Positions 18,214 to 25,429 of a DNA stretch of 56,578 bases are shown in pieces. Under the pieces are notes generated by a model. It saw only the letters and a list, made by a program, of their open reading frames with translations. It was not told the DNA's origin and did no database searches. Each line of letters opens with the position of its first letter. Positions within the stretch are counted from its first letter, which is position 1. This DNA comes from Glycomyces tenuis DSM 44171. Lineage in GTDB: Bacteria > Actinomycetota > Actinomycetes > Mycobacteriales > Micromonosporaceae. The DNA is taken from assembly GCF_000427885.1 (NCBI RefSeq), contig NZ_ATYW01000009.1, positions 126,062 through 182,639 of the forward strand, written 5' to 3'. A program made the translations under genes and the position numbers.

Positions 18214-18438
18214 TCAGCGGCGTCGCCGCCAGGGCGCCGCCAAGACGGCCAGCCCCGCGAGGAATGCGACCACGCCGGCCGCCAGCCAGCCGCTCGAGCC
18301 GCCGGTGACGGGTTCGCACTCGGCGACGCACAGGATCGGCTGGATCTCCAGCAGCGCCGCGCCCTGCGCGATCCACAGCAGCCCCAGTGCGCTCACGACC
18401 GCGCCCGCGGACAGTCTCAACGCTCTACGCCAGTTCAC
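18214..18438 (-). CDS. Small two-helix membrane protein
   Basis: A 74-aa protein with two hydrophobic helices (about residues 10-33 and 48-68), a short loop with two Cys (CVAEC) between them and a basic end (WRRRR). The loop Cys pair would face outward if the basic ends are cytoplasmic. The family is not recognised. It is divergent from the MarR gene, and the perfect 28-bp palindrome lies in their shared promoter region, so MarR control is likely. Confidence 0.65.
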   Translation of the reverse strand: MNWRRALRLSAGAVVSALGLLWIAQGAALLEIQPILCVAECEPVTGGSSGWLAAGVVAFLAGLAVLAAPWRRRR

Positions 18439-18489
18439 CGATGCACTTCCTCCGGGTCGACGACAGTTCCGCCCGACCGGACCAAGAAG

Positions 18490-18517
18490 ATCAGGCTACC
18501 TTATAAGGTAGCCTGAT
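18490..18517. promoter_or_regulatory. Perfect 28-bp palindromic operator upstream of MarR gene
   Basis: The 14-base arm ATCAGGCTACCTTA at 18490-18503 is followed without a spacer by its exact reverse complement to 18517. It lies in an otherwise GC-rich area and ends three bases before the MarR start codon, so bound protein would block the start region. It also sits in the divergent interval to the small membrane protein gene. It is almost certainly the MarR binding site. Confidence 0.85.
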
Positions 18518-18520
18518 AAT

Positions 18521-19000
18521 ATGACCGACGCCAGTACGACCGAGCGGGCGGCCCTGCTGCCGCAGGTGATCATCCAGGCCTTCGACCTGGTCCTCGATGA
18601 GCTCTACCGCCATCTGGTCGAGACGGGCCACGACGACCTGCGGCCCACCCACTGCCTCAACGTGTTCCGCTTCATGGACTGCGACGGCACCCGTCCCGGC
18701 GTCCTCGCCGCCAGGGCCGGGATGACCCCGCAGGCGATGGGGGAGCTCGTGAGCTACCTGGAGCGGCGCGGCTACGTCCGGCGCGTCCAGGACCCGGGCG
18801 ACGGCCGCGGCCGCATCGTGGTCTACGCCGAGCGCGGAACCCGCGCCGCCGAGGTCGCCGAGTTCTTCTTCGCCGACCTGGAGCGGCGCTGGGCCGTCGT
18901 CGTCGGGGCCGAGCGCCTTGACGAGATGGTCGCCGTGCTCGCGCGGGTCCTCGAGTCCGCGGCTCGGTCCGAGACCGAGTCCGGTCCCAGCGGGCGTTGA
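18521..19000 (+). CDS. MarR family transcriptional regulator
   Basis: This 159-aa protein has a MarR winged helix in the middle (VLAARAGMTPQAMGELVSYLERRGYVRR, with wing DPGDGRGR) flanked by dimerisation helices. The ATG at 18521 has no separate ribosome binding site; the only purine-rich candidate, AAGG at 18505-18508, is inside the operator palindrome. A leaderless transcript is possible. Probable targets are itself and the divergent small membrane protein genes. Confidence 0.9.
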   Translation: MTDASTTERAALLPQVIIQAFDLVLDELYRHLVETGHDDLRPTHCLNVFRFMDCDGTRPGVLAARAGMTPQAMGELVSYLERRGYVRRVQDPGDGRGRIVVYAERGTRAAEVAEFFFADLERRWAVVVGAERLDEMVAVLARVLESAARSETESGPSGR

Positions 19001-19295
19001 GGCGATGCCGTCGAGAAGGGAAGCGGCGCAGCGGTCCGGACCACCCGAGACCATCGCGGGATCAGCGCTCGCGGGCGGGGGCGCGGTGGGAACGCCGCAT
19101 CGCTCCCGGGAAGCCCGGTGCTGTTCGGCCGAGGTCGCAAGAGGTGTTCGGGCCGGGGCTGAGCGTGTCCATCACGGGCGGATGGAGTACCGGGCGACGG
19201 TGCGCCGTCGTCCGTTGCGGAGGCCGGTCGGTGCCAGCACCGTCCGAGGCCCTAAGCCGGGATTGCAGGTGTCGTGCGCCGGGAGGCGCGGGATC

Positions 19296-19916
19296 TCATG
19301 GCAGCAGGCCCCGCCGCATGGCGATGGCCACGGCGTGGGCGCGGTCGCGGGCGTCGAGCTTGCGGTACATCCGCTTGGCGTGGGTCTTCACCGTCTCCTC
19401 GGAGATGAACAGATCGCCTCCGATCTCGGCGTTCGACTTGCCCTCGCTCATCGCCGCGAGCACCTGGAACTCCCGCTGGGTCAGCGTCGCCCCGGTCGGC
19501 TGCGAACGCCGGCGGGGCGCCGCCACGGCGAGACCGGCCAGATTCTGGCGGGTGAACATCAGCGCCTGGGAGAACGCGACCAGGATCTCGTCGGTTCCCC
19601 GCGAAACCGCGCGCAGCACACCCAGCGCCCCGGCGGCGGCCACCGTCGCCGCCGTGCGCGGATCGGCCACTCCCGACAGCAGTACGGCGGTGTGCGGGAA
19701 GCGGATGCGGACGGCGCGGACGAACCGGGCCGGGTCGGGCGCGACCAGGGCGACATCGGCGAGCACCATGTCCACCTGGCGCCGCGCCAACTCGACGAAC
19801 AGCGCCGGCGCGCAGTCCACCGCCCGGACCATCGGGGTCAGGCCCATCCGGCTCGCGCACATCGTTATCGCCTGTCCCGCCCGCGGATCCCGTACATAGA
19901 CCAATACGGTTTTCAC
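19296..19916 (-). CDS. LuxR-type regulator with degenerate receiver domain
   Basis: This 206-aa protein starts from GTG at 19916, with AGGAAGG nine bases upstream. The N-terminal about 120 residues have a receiver-like fold with a candidate phospho-Asp in QVDMVLADVAL, but the conserved Lys position is lost (VLRAVS), so phosphorylation is uncertain. The C-terminal LuxR/FixJ HTH is clear (LTQREFQVLAAMSEGKSNAEIGG, then SEETVKTHAKRMYRKL). No partner kinase is adjacent. It lies about 1.1 kb from the RiPP cluster on the other strand, so involvement there is possible but unsupported. Confidence 0.82.
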   Translation of the reverse strand: MKTVLVYVRDPRAGQAITMCASRMGLTPMVRAVDCAPALFVELARRQVDMVLADVALVAPDPARFVRAVRIRFPHTAVLLSGVADPRTAATVAAAGALGVLRAVSRGTDEILVAFSQALMFTRQNLAGLAVAAPRRRSQPTGATLTQREFQVLAAMSEGKSNAEIGGDLFISEETVKTHAKRMYRKLDARDRAHAVAIAMRRGLLP

Positions 19917-20054
19917 ATCATTGTGCCTTCCTGAGGTCGTTCGACCGCCCTCGACCGTCGAGGACGCTGATGCAGCGGCGTCGACGCAGCGGAGCGACCA
20001 TCCAGGGCCGGACGCGGGGCCGCCCTCGGCACCCGCCACCGGATTGACGACCAT

Positions 20055-20079
20055 CATTCATGCCGCCGCATCATGAATG
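20055..20079. repeat. Inverted repeat between LuxR and MBL-fold genes
   Basis: CATTCATG (20055-20062) and CATGAATG (20072-20079) form a perfect 8-bp inverted repeat with a 9-base spacer. It is about 140 bases upstream of the LuxR-type gene and 85 bases beyond the MBL-fold gene end. It may be an operator for the regulator or a weak terminator. Confidence 0.35.
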
Positions 20080-20164
20080 GCATAACGAGGCTCATGCGTC
20101 ACGGTTACGGCGAAGACGTGCCATCCGATAGTGAACTTTGGACACCGCTTCCCCGGGCGGCGGC

Positions 20165-20908
20165 TCAGTCGAGGTCGATCACCATGCCGGTGTCGGCGAT
20201 CGCGACCTCGCCGTCCCACGCCCGCCCGGCCGCCTCGATGAACGCCTGCGGCTCCGATCCGGGCCACAGATGGGTCAGCAGCAGGCGGCCCACACGCGCC
20301 CGCGCGGCATGCCCGGCGGCCTGCCGCGCGGTGGAGAGCTCCCCGGCGAGGTCCGCGGGCATCTCCTCGGCGTAGGTGGCCTCGGCGATGAGCACGTCCG
20401 CCCCGCGTGCCAGCTCGGCGATCACGGGGCTGGGCCCGGTGTCGCCGGTGTAGACGAGCGACCGCCCGCCCCCCTCCAAGCGGATGCCCGCGTTGGGCCT
20501 CGAATGCGGCAGCAACCGGGTCGTGACGTCGAACGGGCCGATCGCGAACCGTTCGCCCGGGTCGAACTCGTGGAGCCGGTAGGCCTCGTCCAGCATCCCG
20601 GGCCGGTCCAGCGCGAGGACCGCCGCGAGCTCTCCGGGCGGCGCGTAGAGCGGCAGCGCGGGCGGCGGGGTGTCGACCATGGCCCTGGCGCGCAGCAGCG
20701 GATTGAGATCGGCGCAGTGGTCGGGATGCCCGTGGCTGAACAGCGCCGCGTCGACGCCGTGCGGCGCCGAATGCTCCAGCAACCGCGGGAAAGCGGCATG
20801 ACCGAGGTCCATGACGAGCCGGAACCCCTCGTGTTCGACGAGGAATCCGCTGCAGCTCCCACCGGCCGACGGCCACGCGCCGCAACTCCCGAGCACCGTG
20901 ATCCGCAC
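20165..20908 (-). CDS. MBL-fold metallo-hydrolase
   Basis: This 247-aa metallo-beta-lactamase-fold protein has the zinc motif SHGHPDHCADL (HxHxDH), a later His in LLPHSRP, a bridging Asp in VYTGDTGPS and a final His in LLTHLWPG. The arrangement resembles RNase Z/PqqB/cyclic-phosphodiesterase-like hydrolases. The start is GTG at 20908, directly before VRITVLGSCGA, the usual first strand. It is divergent from the RiPP precursor gene with a 129-bp interval. Membership in that cluster is possible but the strand argues against co-transcription. Confidence 0.85.
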   Translation of the reverse strand: MRITVLGSCGAWPSAGGSCSGFLVEHEGFRLVMDLGHAAFPRLLEHSAPHGVDAALFSHGHPDHCADLNPLLRARAMVDTPPPALPLYAPPGELAAVLALDRPGMLDEAYRLHEFDPGERFAIGPFDVTTRLLPHSRPNAGIRLEGGGRSLVYTGDTGPSPVIAELARGADVLIAEATYAEEMPADLAGELSTARQAAGHAARARVGRLLLTHLWPGSEPQAFIEAAGRAWDGEVAIADTGMVIDLD

Positions 20909-21037
20909 GGCTTCCACTCTACGACCGACGCCGTGCGGAATCCGTGCAGGCCCTGTGCGTATCCGGCACAAGATGCTTCCGAGCGGTGCTCCACGCGGAC
21001 ACGGAGCGCCGCCGCTCGCAACGAGGAGGATGCCATC

Positions 21038-21169
21038 GTGGACAAGCTCGAACAGGAACTCGACCTGCAGATCGAGGAAGAGGACGCCGAGATGAGTCCC
21101 GACGTCAGGGACGACAATGGTGATTGCTGTGCCGGCTGCGTCGGTGACTGCCACACTCGGGTCCCCTGA
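21038..21169 (+). CDS. Cys-rich RiPP precursor peptide (azoline-type)
   Basis: A 43-aa peptide starting with GTG, with AGGAGG eight bases upstream. The leader (residues 1-29) is very acidic, starting VDKLEQELDLQIEEEDAE. The end (29-43) is DCCAGCVGDCHTRVP, with Cys at 30, 31, 34 and 38 and no other Cys in the peptide. It is immediately followed by YcaO and ThiF-like maturation genes and has no signal peptide. The expected fate is cyclodehydration of Cys to thiazolines, oxidation to thiazoles, leader removal and export. The cleavage site is not evident. An ATG at 21030 is out of frame. Confidence 0.85.
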   Translation: MDKLEQELDLQIEEEDAEMSPDVRDDNGDCCAGCVGDCHTRVP

Positions 21170-21273
21170 GCACCGGCACGACATTCGGGGCCGGCGCGCC
21201 GGCGGCGTCAGCGCGGCCCCGAACATCCCGATCGACATCGTTCAGAACCGGACACCGAAGCGGAAGGGGCGCA

Positions 21274-22551
21274 ATGGAGGTTCTCGAGTCGCTTGAGAGG
21301 CTGGTGTCGCCGTTCGGGGTGGTGTCGGCCGTCAAGTCCTCCGTGGGGTGGAGCCCGGAATCGCTTCACGGATTCGCGGGGACCGTCGGAGTGCTGCCCG
21401 AGGACCGCGGGGACTCCCCGGTCGCCTGCGCCGGCCGGTCCCTGCTGTCGCCGGACGACGCGAGACTCAAGGCGATCGCGGAGGGGGCCGAGCGATACGC
21501 TGCGGCCGACATCCTGGGGGAGGAGCGCGTTCGGCGCTCCGGCGACGACGTCCGAGACGACCAGGACTTCCTGGAGCCGTGGAGGTACCCCGCCTGCTCG
21601 CCGTCCGAGTACGGCGACCCGAGATGCCCGCTCAGGCCCTTCGACGGCGCGCAGCCGATCCGCTGGTCCCCGGGCGTCGACATGCGAAGCGGCCGAAAGA
21701 CCTGGGTCCCCTCGACGATGGCCACGTACCAGCTCGGCGATAAGACCGAGTCCGAGCGGTTCTCCTATGACATATCGACCGGTTTCGCGGTCCATACGCG
21801 ACCGGACGAGGCCGCTCTCAGGGGCCTGCTGGAGGTCGTCGAGCGGGACATGGTGAGCCTCGTCTGGTTGCAGCGGCTACGGCTGCCGCTGGTCGATGAC
21901 GACGCCCGTTCGGAATCGGTTGTCGGTCTCATCGCGTGGCTGCGGCAGCGGTTCGTCGAGACATACCTCTTCGATGCGACGTCGGATCTCAACGTCCCGA
22001 CGGTCTACTGCCTCTTGACCTCCGAATACGATGACCGATGCTCCCAAGTGGTCGGAGCTGCGGCGGGGCGCCGCATGTGCGACGCGGCGGAGAAGGCCGT
22101 CCTGGAAGCCGTGTCCATCATGAGGATCGTGCGAGAGCGCCGAAAGGCCGTCGCCGGGCCCGAGGACATCGGCGATGTCCTCGACGGGGCGAGCTACATG
22201 GGTGAACGGACCAGGTCCGGTGCCTTCGACTTCTTGACCGAGGGTGCCGAGAAGCGGCGTCGGCGGTGCCGCGAACCGCTTCCTGAATCGGCGACGGCGG
22301 CGCTGAAGACCGTCGTCGACCGCTTGCACCGTCTGGGCTACCGGGCCGTCCGAGTCGATCGGACCGTGAAGGAGCTGCGGGAAGCGGGCCTGACGGCCGT
22401 CAACATGGTCGTCCCGGACCTGCAACCGATGAGCCTCGACCCCTTCGCGCAGTTCAAGGCGCATCCCAGGCTCTACGAGGCGCCGGCTCGGATGGGCTAC
22501 GGAGCGCATGGAGAGGAGGAGCTCAACCCATGGCCGCAGCCGTTCGCGTAG
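21274..22551 (+). CDS. YcaO-domain azoline-forming cyclodehydratase (D protein)
   Basis: This is a 425-aa YcaO protein. ATP/Mg-binding signatures are AIAEGAERY (E70, E73, R74) and LLEVVERD (E187, E190, R191, D192). The C-terminus is Pro-rich, with PWPQP at 419-423 and two residues after it. This matches the PxPxP tail of azoline-forming YcaO proteins, although there it is normally the very end. It uses ATP to activate the backbone amide so that Cys side chains cyclise. GGAAGGGG lies upstream of the ATG. The next gene starts inside its last 22 bases. Confidence 0.92.
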   Translation: MEVLESLERLVSPFGVVSAVKSSVGWSPESLHGFAGTVGVLPEDRGDSPVACAGRSLLSPDDARLKAIAEGAERYAAADILGEERVRRSGDDVRDDQDFLEPWRYPACSPSEYGDPRCPLRPFDGAQPIRWSPGVDMRSGRKTWVPSTMATYQLGDKTESERFSYDISTGFAVHTRPDEAALRGLLEVVERDMVSLVWLQRLRLPLVDDDARSESVVGLIAWLRQRFVETYLFDATSDLNVPTVYCLLTSEYDDRCSQVVGAAAGRRMCDAAEKAVLEAVSIMRIVRERRKAVAGPEDIGDVLDGASYMGERTRSGAFDFLTEGAEKRRRRCREPLPESATAALKTVVDRLHRLGYRAVRVDRTVKELREAGLTAVNMVVPDLQPMSLDPFAQFKAHPRLYEAPARMGYGAHGEEELNPWPQPFA

Positions 22552-23117
22552 CAGCCGCAGAAGTGATCGCGCTGGACCCGTTCGGGAAGGCGATCGCCGC
22601 CGAGCTGGGCCGTCACCGCCCGGTCCGCCGGATCGCCTCGTGGCGAACCCCGGACCAGGTGGCGGGCGAGCACCGCGAACCCCGCATAGTCGCCGGAGGG
22701 AAGGACCACCCGAACTGGGACGCCCTCGGCGATCAGGCGATCGCCGACCGGGTCTGCTGGCTTCCCGCGATCCTCAAGGACACGAAGATCGACATCGGTC
22801 CCCTGATGCGACCGGGCGGCGGAGTCTGCCACCGATGCGTGCGGACCCGCGAATGGCAGCACGAACCGCATCGACGGACCATCGCGATCCTCAAGGCCGC
22901 GGGGGCGGTCTCGGAGCGCCTCGGCTTCCTTCCCGGTCATGTCCGGCTGGCCGCGTCGGTACTCGAAAGAATGCGTTCGGACGACGCGGCGGCGAACCGG
23001 ATCGTCTCGATCCGGCTGCTGAGCGCCGCGCCCGTCTCGTCGCACACCGTCATCGGTGTCCACGGCTGCGGCACGTGCGCGTCATCGCGGCCCACCGAAC
23101 CGGATGGAAGGCAGTGA
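22530..23117 (+). CDS. Short ThiF/E1-like TOMM maturation protein with two CxxC motifs
   Basis: A 195-aa protein whose ATG lies within the YcaO gene (22-bp overlap), with GAGGAGGA nine bases upstream. C100-x2-C103 (GGGVCHRCVRTREWQHE) and C180-x2-C183 (HGCGTC) form the zinc tetrathiolate of Ocin-ThiF/E1-like C proteins. IDIGPLMRPGGG just before the first pair is the usual family context. It is much shorter than typical E1-like partners (over 300 aa) and lacks an obvious nucleotide-binding GxGxxG. It may help position the precursor on YcaO. The following gene carries a second such domain. Confidence 0.82.
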   Translation: MAAAVRVAAAEVIALDPFGKAIAAELGRHRPVRRIASWRTPDQVAGEHREPRIVAGGKDHPNWDALGDQAIADRVCWLPAILKDTKIDIGPLMRPGGGVCHRCVRTREWQHEPHRRTIAILKAAGAVSERLGFLPGHVRLAASVLERMRSDDAAANRIVSIRLLSAAPVSSHTVIGVHGCGTCASSRPTEPDGRQ

Positions 23118-23119
23118 GT

Positions 23120-24769
23120 ATGCGGGCGACGGCGCGGAACCGCCCCTGGAGGCCGCGGCTCAGCCCCGGCGCCGACATCGTCGCGACACCCGAGGGGGCC
23201 GTGGTCGCCTCCGGTCCGCGGCGGCTCGTCCTGAAGGGCGCCTCGGCGCCGCTGGTGGCCTCGGAACTCCTTCCCCGTCTCGACGGGGGTCACAGCGTCG
23301 AGGACCTCGCCGCGGCCGCGGGCATGGGCGTCCCGCAAGTCGAACTGGTACTCGGCATGCTCGACGAGCGGATGCTCCTCGACTCGGAGCCGGAGCCGCC
23401 CGGGGAGGGCCTCACCGCCGAGACGCTCACCTACTACGCGAGGCACCGGCACGCTCTCGGCGCTCACCGCGACACCGCGTCGCTGCTGCGAGCCCTCGAT
23501 CGCGGCGTCGTATTGTCCGGCGCGACGGGTGCCCTGACCGGCCTGCGGGCGCTGCTGACCGAAAACGGCGTCCGAGCCCATGTGGCGACGGAGGACTGGG
23601 CCGAGGAGCGGCGGGGAACCGGCGGGGAGCCAGCACTCGTCGTCGACATCGGACCTCAGGTGGCTTCGGCGCCCACGACGCCGGTCCCGCCGGGCCGAGC
23701 GGAGACGCCCCGCCTCCGGGTCCGCCTTTCGGGGACCCACGTCGAGATCGGCCCCTACTTCCTGCCCTCCCTGCCCGGCTGCGACGACTGCATCGACCGG
23801 AGCAGACGCCGACACGGCTGGTCGCAGACCGACCACATCGGCCCCCGCGAGGCCGACGTCCACTCCGCCCAAGGTCTGGCGGCGGGCGAGATCGTCAACT
23901 TCCTGGCCGGTTCCCCGCTCTTCCTCAAGCCTTACCAGGTGCGGCGGATCGACCTCGAGCGGTGGCACAGCGAAGACCATTGGATGACGCCGTATCTCGA
24001 TTGCCGCGCCTGCAACGCCGAACCGCATGCCGAACCGGCCGATGACGAAGCCCTGGTGCACGCATACGAACTGGCGCAGGCTCGCCCGCCGCTGCCCGTT
24101 CGCACGGACGAGCCGGTGTCGGCCGGGCGGCGGGAGCAACTGCGCGGGCTCGAGCTGGTCCGGGACGCCTTCGAGACGCATCCCCGGCTGAAACTGCCTG
24201 AGGTCGACCCGCCGCTGGAGGGGAGGCTCGGCGACCCCGCGCCCGCCGCGGCGACCGGTTTCAGCGCCGATCTGCTCGGCGCCGTCCTGAACCTGGTGGC
24301 GGGGTTCCGATCCGAGCCCCCCGGAGAGGACCGCCGATGGACGCCGTCCGGCGGGAACCTCGGCTCGGTCGAGGCTTACGCGATCATCCCGGCCGGTGTG
24401 CCCGGGCTTCCCGGAAACCGATTCAAGTACATGGACCTCGGCCACGAACTGCTGGCGGTCACGCCCGAGCCGATCGACTCGGCGAGTCTCGACGCGCTGA
24501 CCGGACCCGGTTTCGACGCCTCGGAATACGACTGCCTGGTGCTGCTGGTCAGCGACCACCGGCGGATCGCGGAGAAGTACGGCGATTTCGCCGTCAGGCT
24601 GAGCCTGTTGGACGTCGGCTGCGCGTCGTCCCAGCTGCATGCCGTCTGCGACGCCCTCGGATGGGACACGGTGTTCGCCCGCGAATGGGCGCCTGAGTTG
24701 AACCACGAGCTGCTATTGCACCGGACGGGGCAGGCCATCGCCGCCGTCGCGGGCGTCCGCGGCCGCTGA
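23120..24769 (+). CDS. ThiF/E1-like (leader-binding) and SagB/nitroreductase-like fusion protein
   Basis: A 549-aa protein. Residues 1-90 resemble the leader-binding winged-helix (RRE) region of E1-like TOMM proteins (LLPRLDGGHSVEDLAAAAG). Residues 130-300 are ThiF-like, with C221-x2-C224 and C295-x2-C298. Residues about 340-549 resemble the SagB/nitroreductase fold (TPSGGNLGSVEAYAI at 408-422, and LLDVGCASSQLHAVCDALGW). This joins precursor recognition to azoline oxidation. The ATG at 23120 has GGAAGG eight bases upstream; a GTG at 23114 overlaps the previous stop but is too close to it. Whether the second half binds FMN is uncertain. Confidence 0.8.
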   Translation: MRATARNRPWRPRLSPGADIVATPEGAVVASGPRRLVLKGASAPLVASELLPRLDGGHSVEDLAAAAGMGVPQVELVLGMLDERMLLDSEPEPPGEGLTAETLTYYARHRHALGAHRDTASLLRALDRGVVLSGATGALTGLRALLTENGVRAHVATEDWAEERRGTGGEPALVVDIGPQVASAPTTPVPPGRAETPRLRVRLSGTHVEIGPYFLPSLPGCDDCIDRSRRRHGWSQTDHIGPREADVHSAQGLAAGEIVNFLAGSPLFLKPYQVRRIDLERWHSEDHWMTPYLDCRACNAEPHAEPADDEALVHAYELAQARPPLPVRTDEPVSAGRREQLRGLELVRDAFETHPRLKLPEVDPPLEGRLGDPAPAAATGFSADLLGAVLNLVAGFRSEPPGEDRRWTPSGGNLGSVEAYAIIPAGVPGLPGNRFKYMDLGHELLAVTPEPIDSASLDALTGPGFDASEYDCLVLLVSDHRRIAEKYGDFAVRLSLLDVGCASSQLHAVCDALGWDTVFAREWAPELNHELLLHRTGQAIAAVAGVRGR

Positions 24770-24781
24770 GAGGAGCCACGA

Positions 24782-25429
24782 ATGCCGATCTTCGCCGAAG
24801 ACGAACCCGCGGCCGCGGTCAGGTCGATGATGTGGTCGCGCCAAGGGGCGGCGGCCCGACCCCAACGGCGCACCATCGCGGCCGACGCCGGGACGCCCCT
24901 GCGCGAGGCGCTCCGCCGCCGTCGTTCCCACCGCGAGTACACGAACGCCCCGGTGCCGGCGGCGCTGATCGACCTGGTGCTGTCGACCGCGCTGCAGACG
25001 CACCGAGCGCAATGGGGTGCGCTCGACGACGAGGGAGCCGCCCTGGGGCCGTACCTGCTGGTGCGTGAGGGCCGGGGCCGCGATCCGCTCTACCGGGTGC
25101 GATCAGGGCTCGAACGGATCCGCGCGCAGGACACCGGGAAGCTCGCATGCGCATTGGCCGAGCACTACGCGGCGGCGCCGGTCATGCTGCTCATCACCGG
25201 CCCGGCCGGTCCCGGCGCGGCGCACCGATACGGCGACCTGCTGACCCGCGCGGGGGCCCTGGGGCACGCGTTCTGGATGGCGGCGGTCGGCTTCGGGCTC
25301 GACGGCTGCATGTTCGGCAAGGCCTGCTCCGAGTTCACCGGCTTCCTCCGGCGCGGCGGACGCGATGCGCGGCACCTGCTCACCGTGACGATCGGCTACG
25401 GTACGGCGCCCTCAACCGAATCCGCATGA
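24782..25429 (+). CDS. Nitroreductase-family dehydrogenase (SagB-like)
   Basis: This 215-aa protein has an N-terminal RRRRSHREYTNAPVPAALIDLVL (FMN phosphate-binding Arg cluster) and a C-terminal GHAFWMAAVGFGLDGCMFG helix-strand, as in flavin nitroreductases. The length is typical for a free-standing enzyme. In azole RiPP pathways such proteins oxidise thiazolines to thiazoles with FMN. It starts 12 bp after the fusion gene, preceded by AGAGGAG. Its stop overlaps the ABC transporter start (ATGA). The cluster therefore carries two nitroreductase-like domains. Confidence 0.85.
   Translation: MPIFAEDEPAAAVRSMMWSRQGAAARPQRRTIAADAGTPLREALRRRRSHREYTNAPVPAALIDLVLSTALQTHRAQWGALDDEGAALGPYLLVREGRGRDPLYRVRSGLERIRAQDTGKLACALAEHYAAAPVMLLITGPAGPGAAHRYGDLLTRAGALGHAFWMAAVGFGLDGCMFGKACSEFTGFLRRGGRDARHLLTVTIGYGTAPSTESA

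Noticed and set aside
21030..21095. ATG-initiated frame overlapping the RiPP precursor start
   Set aside because: It is in another frame, gives an Arg/Ser-rich product and stops early. The SD spacing fits the GTG at 21038.
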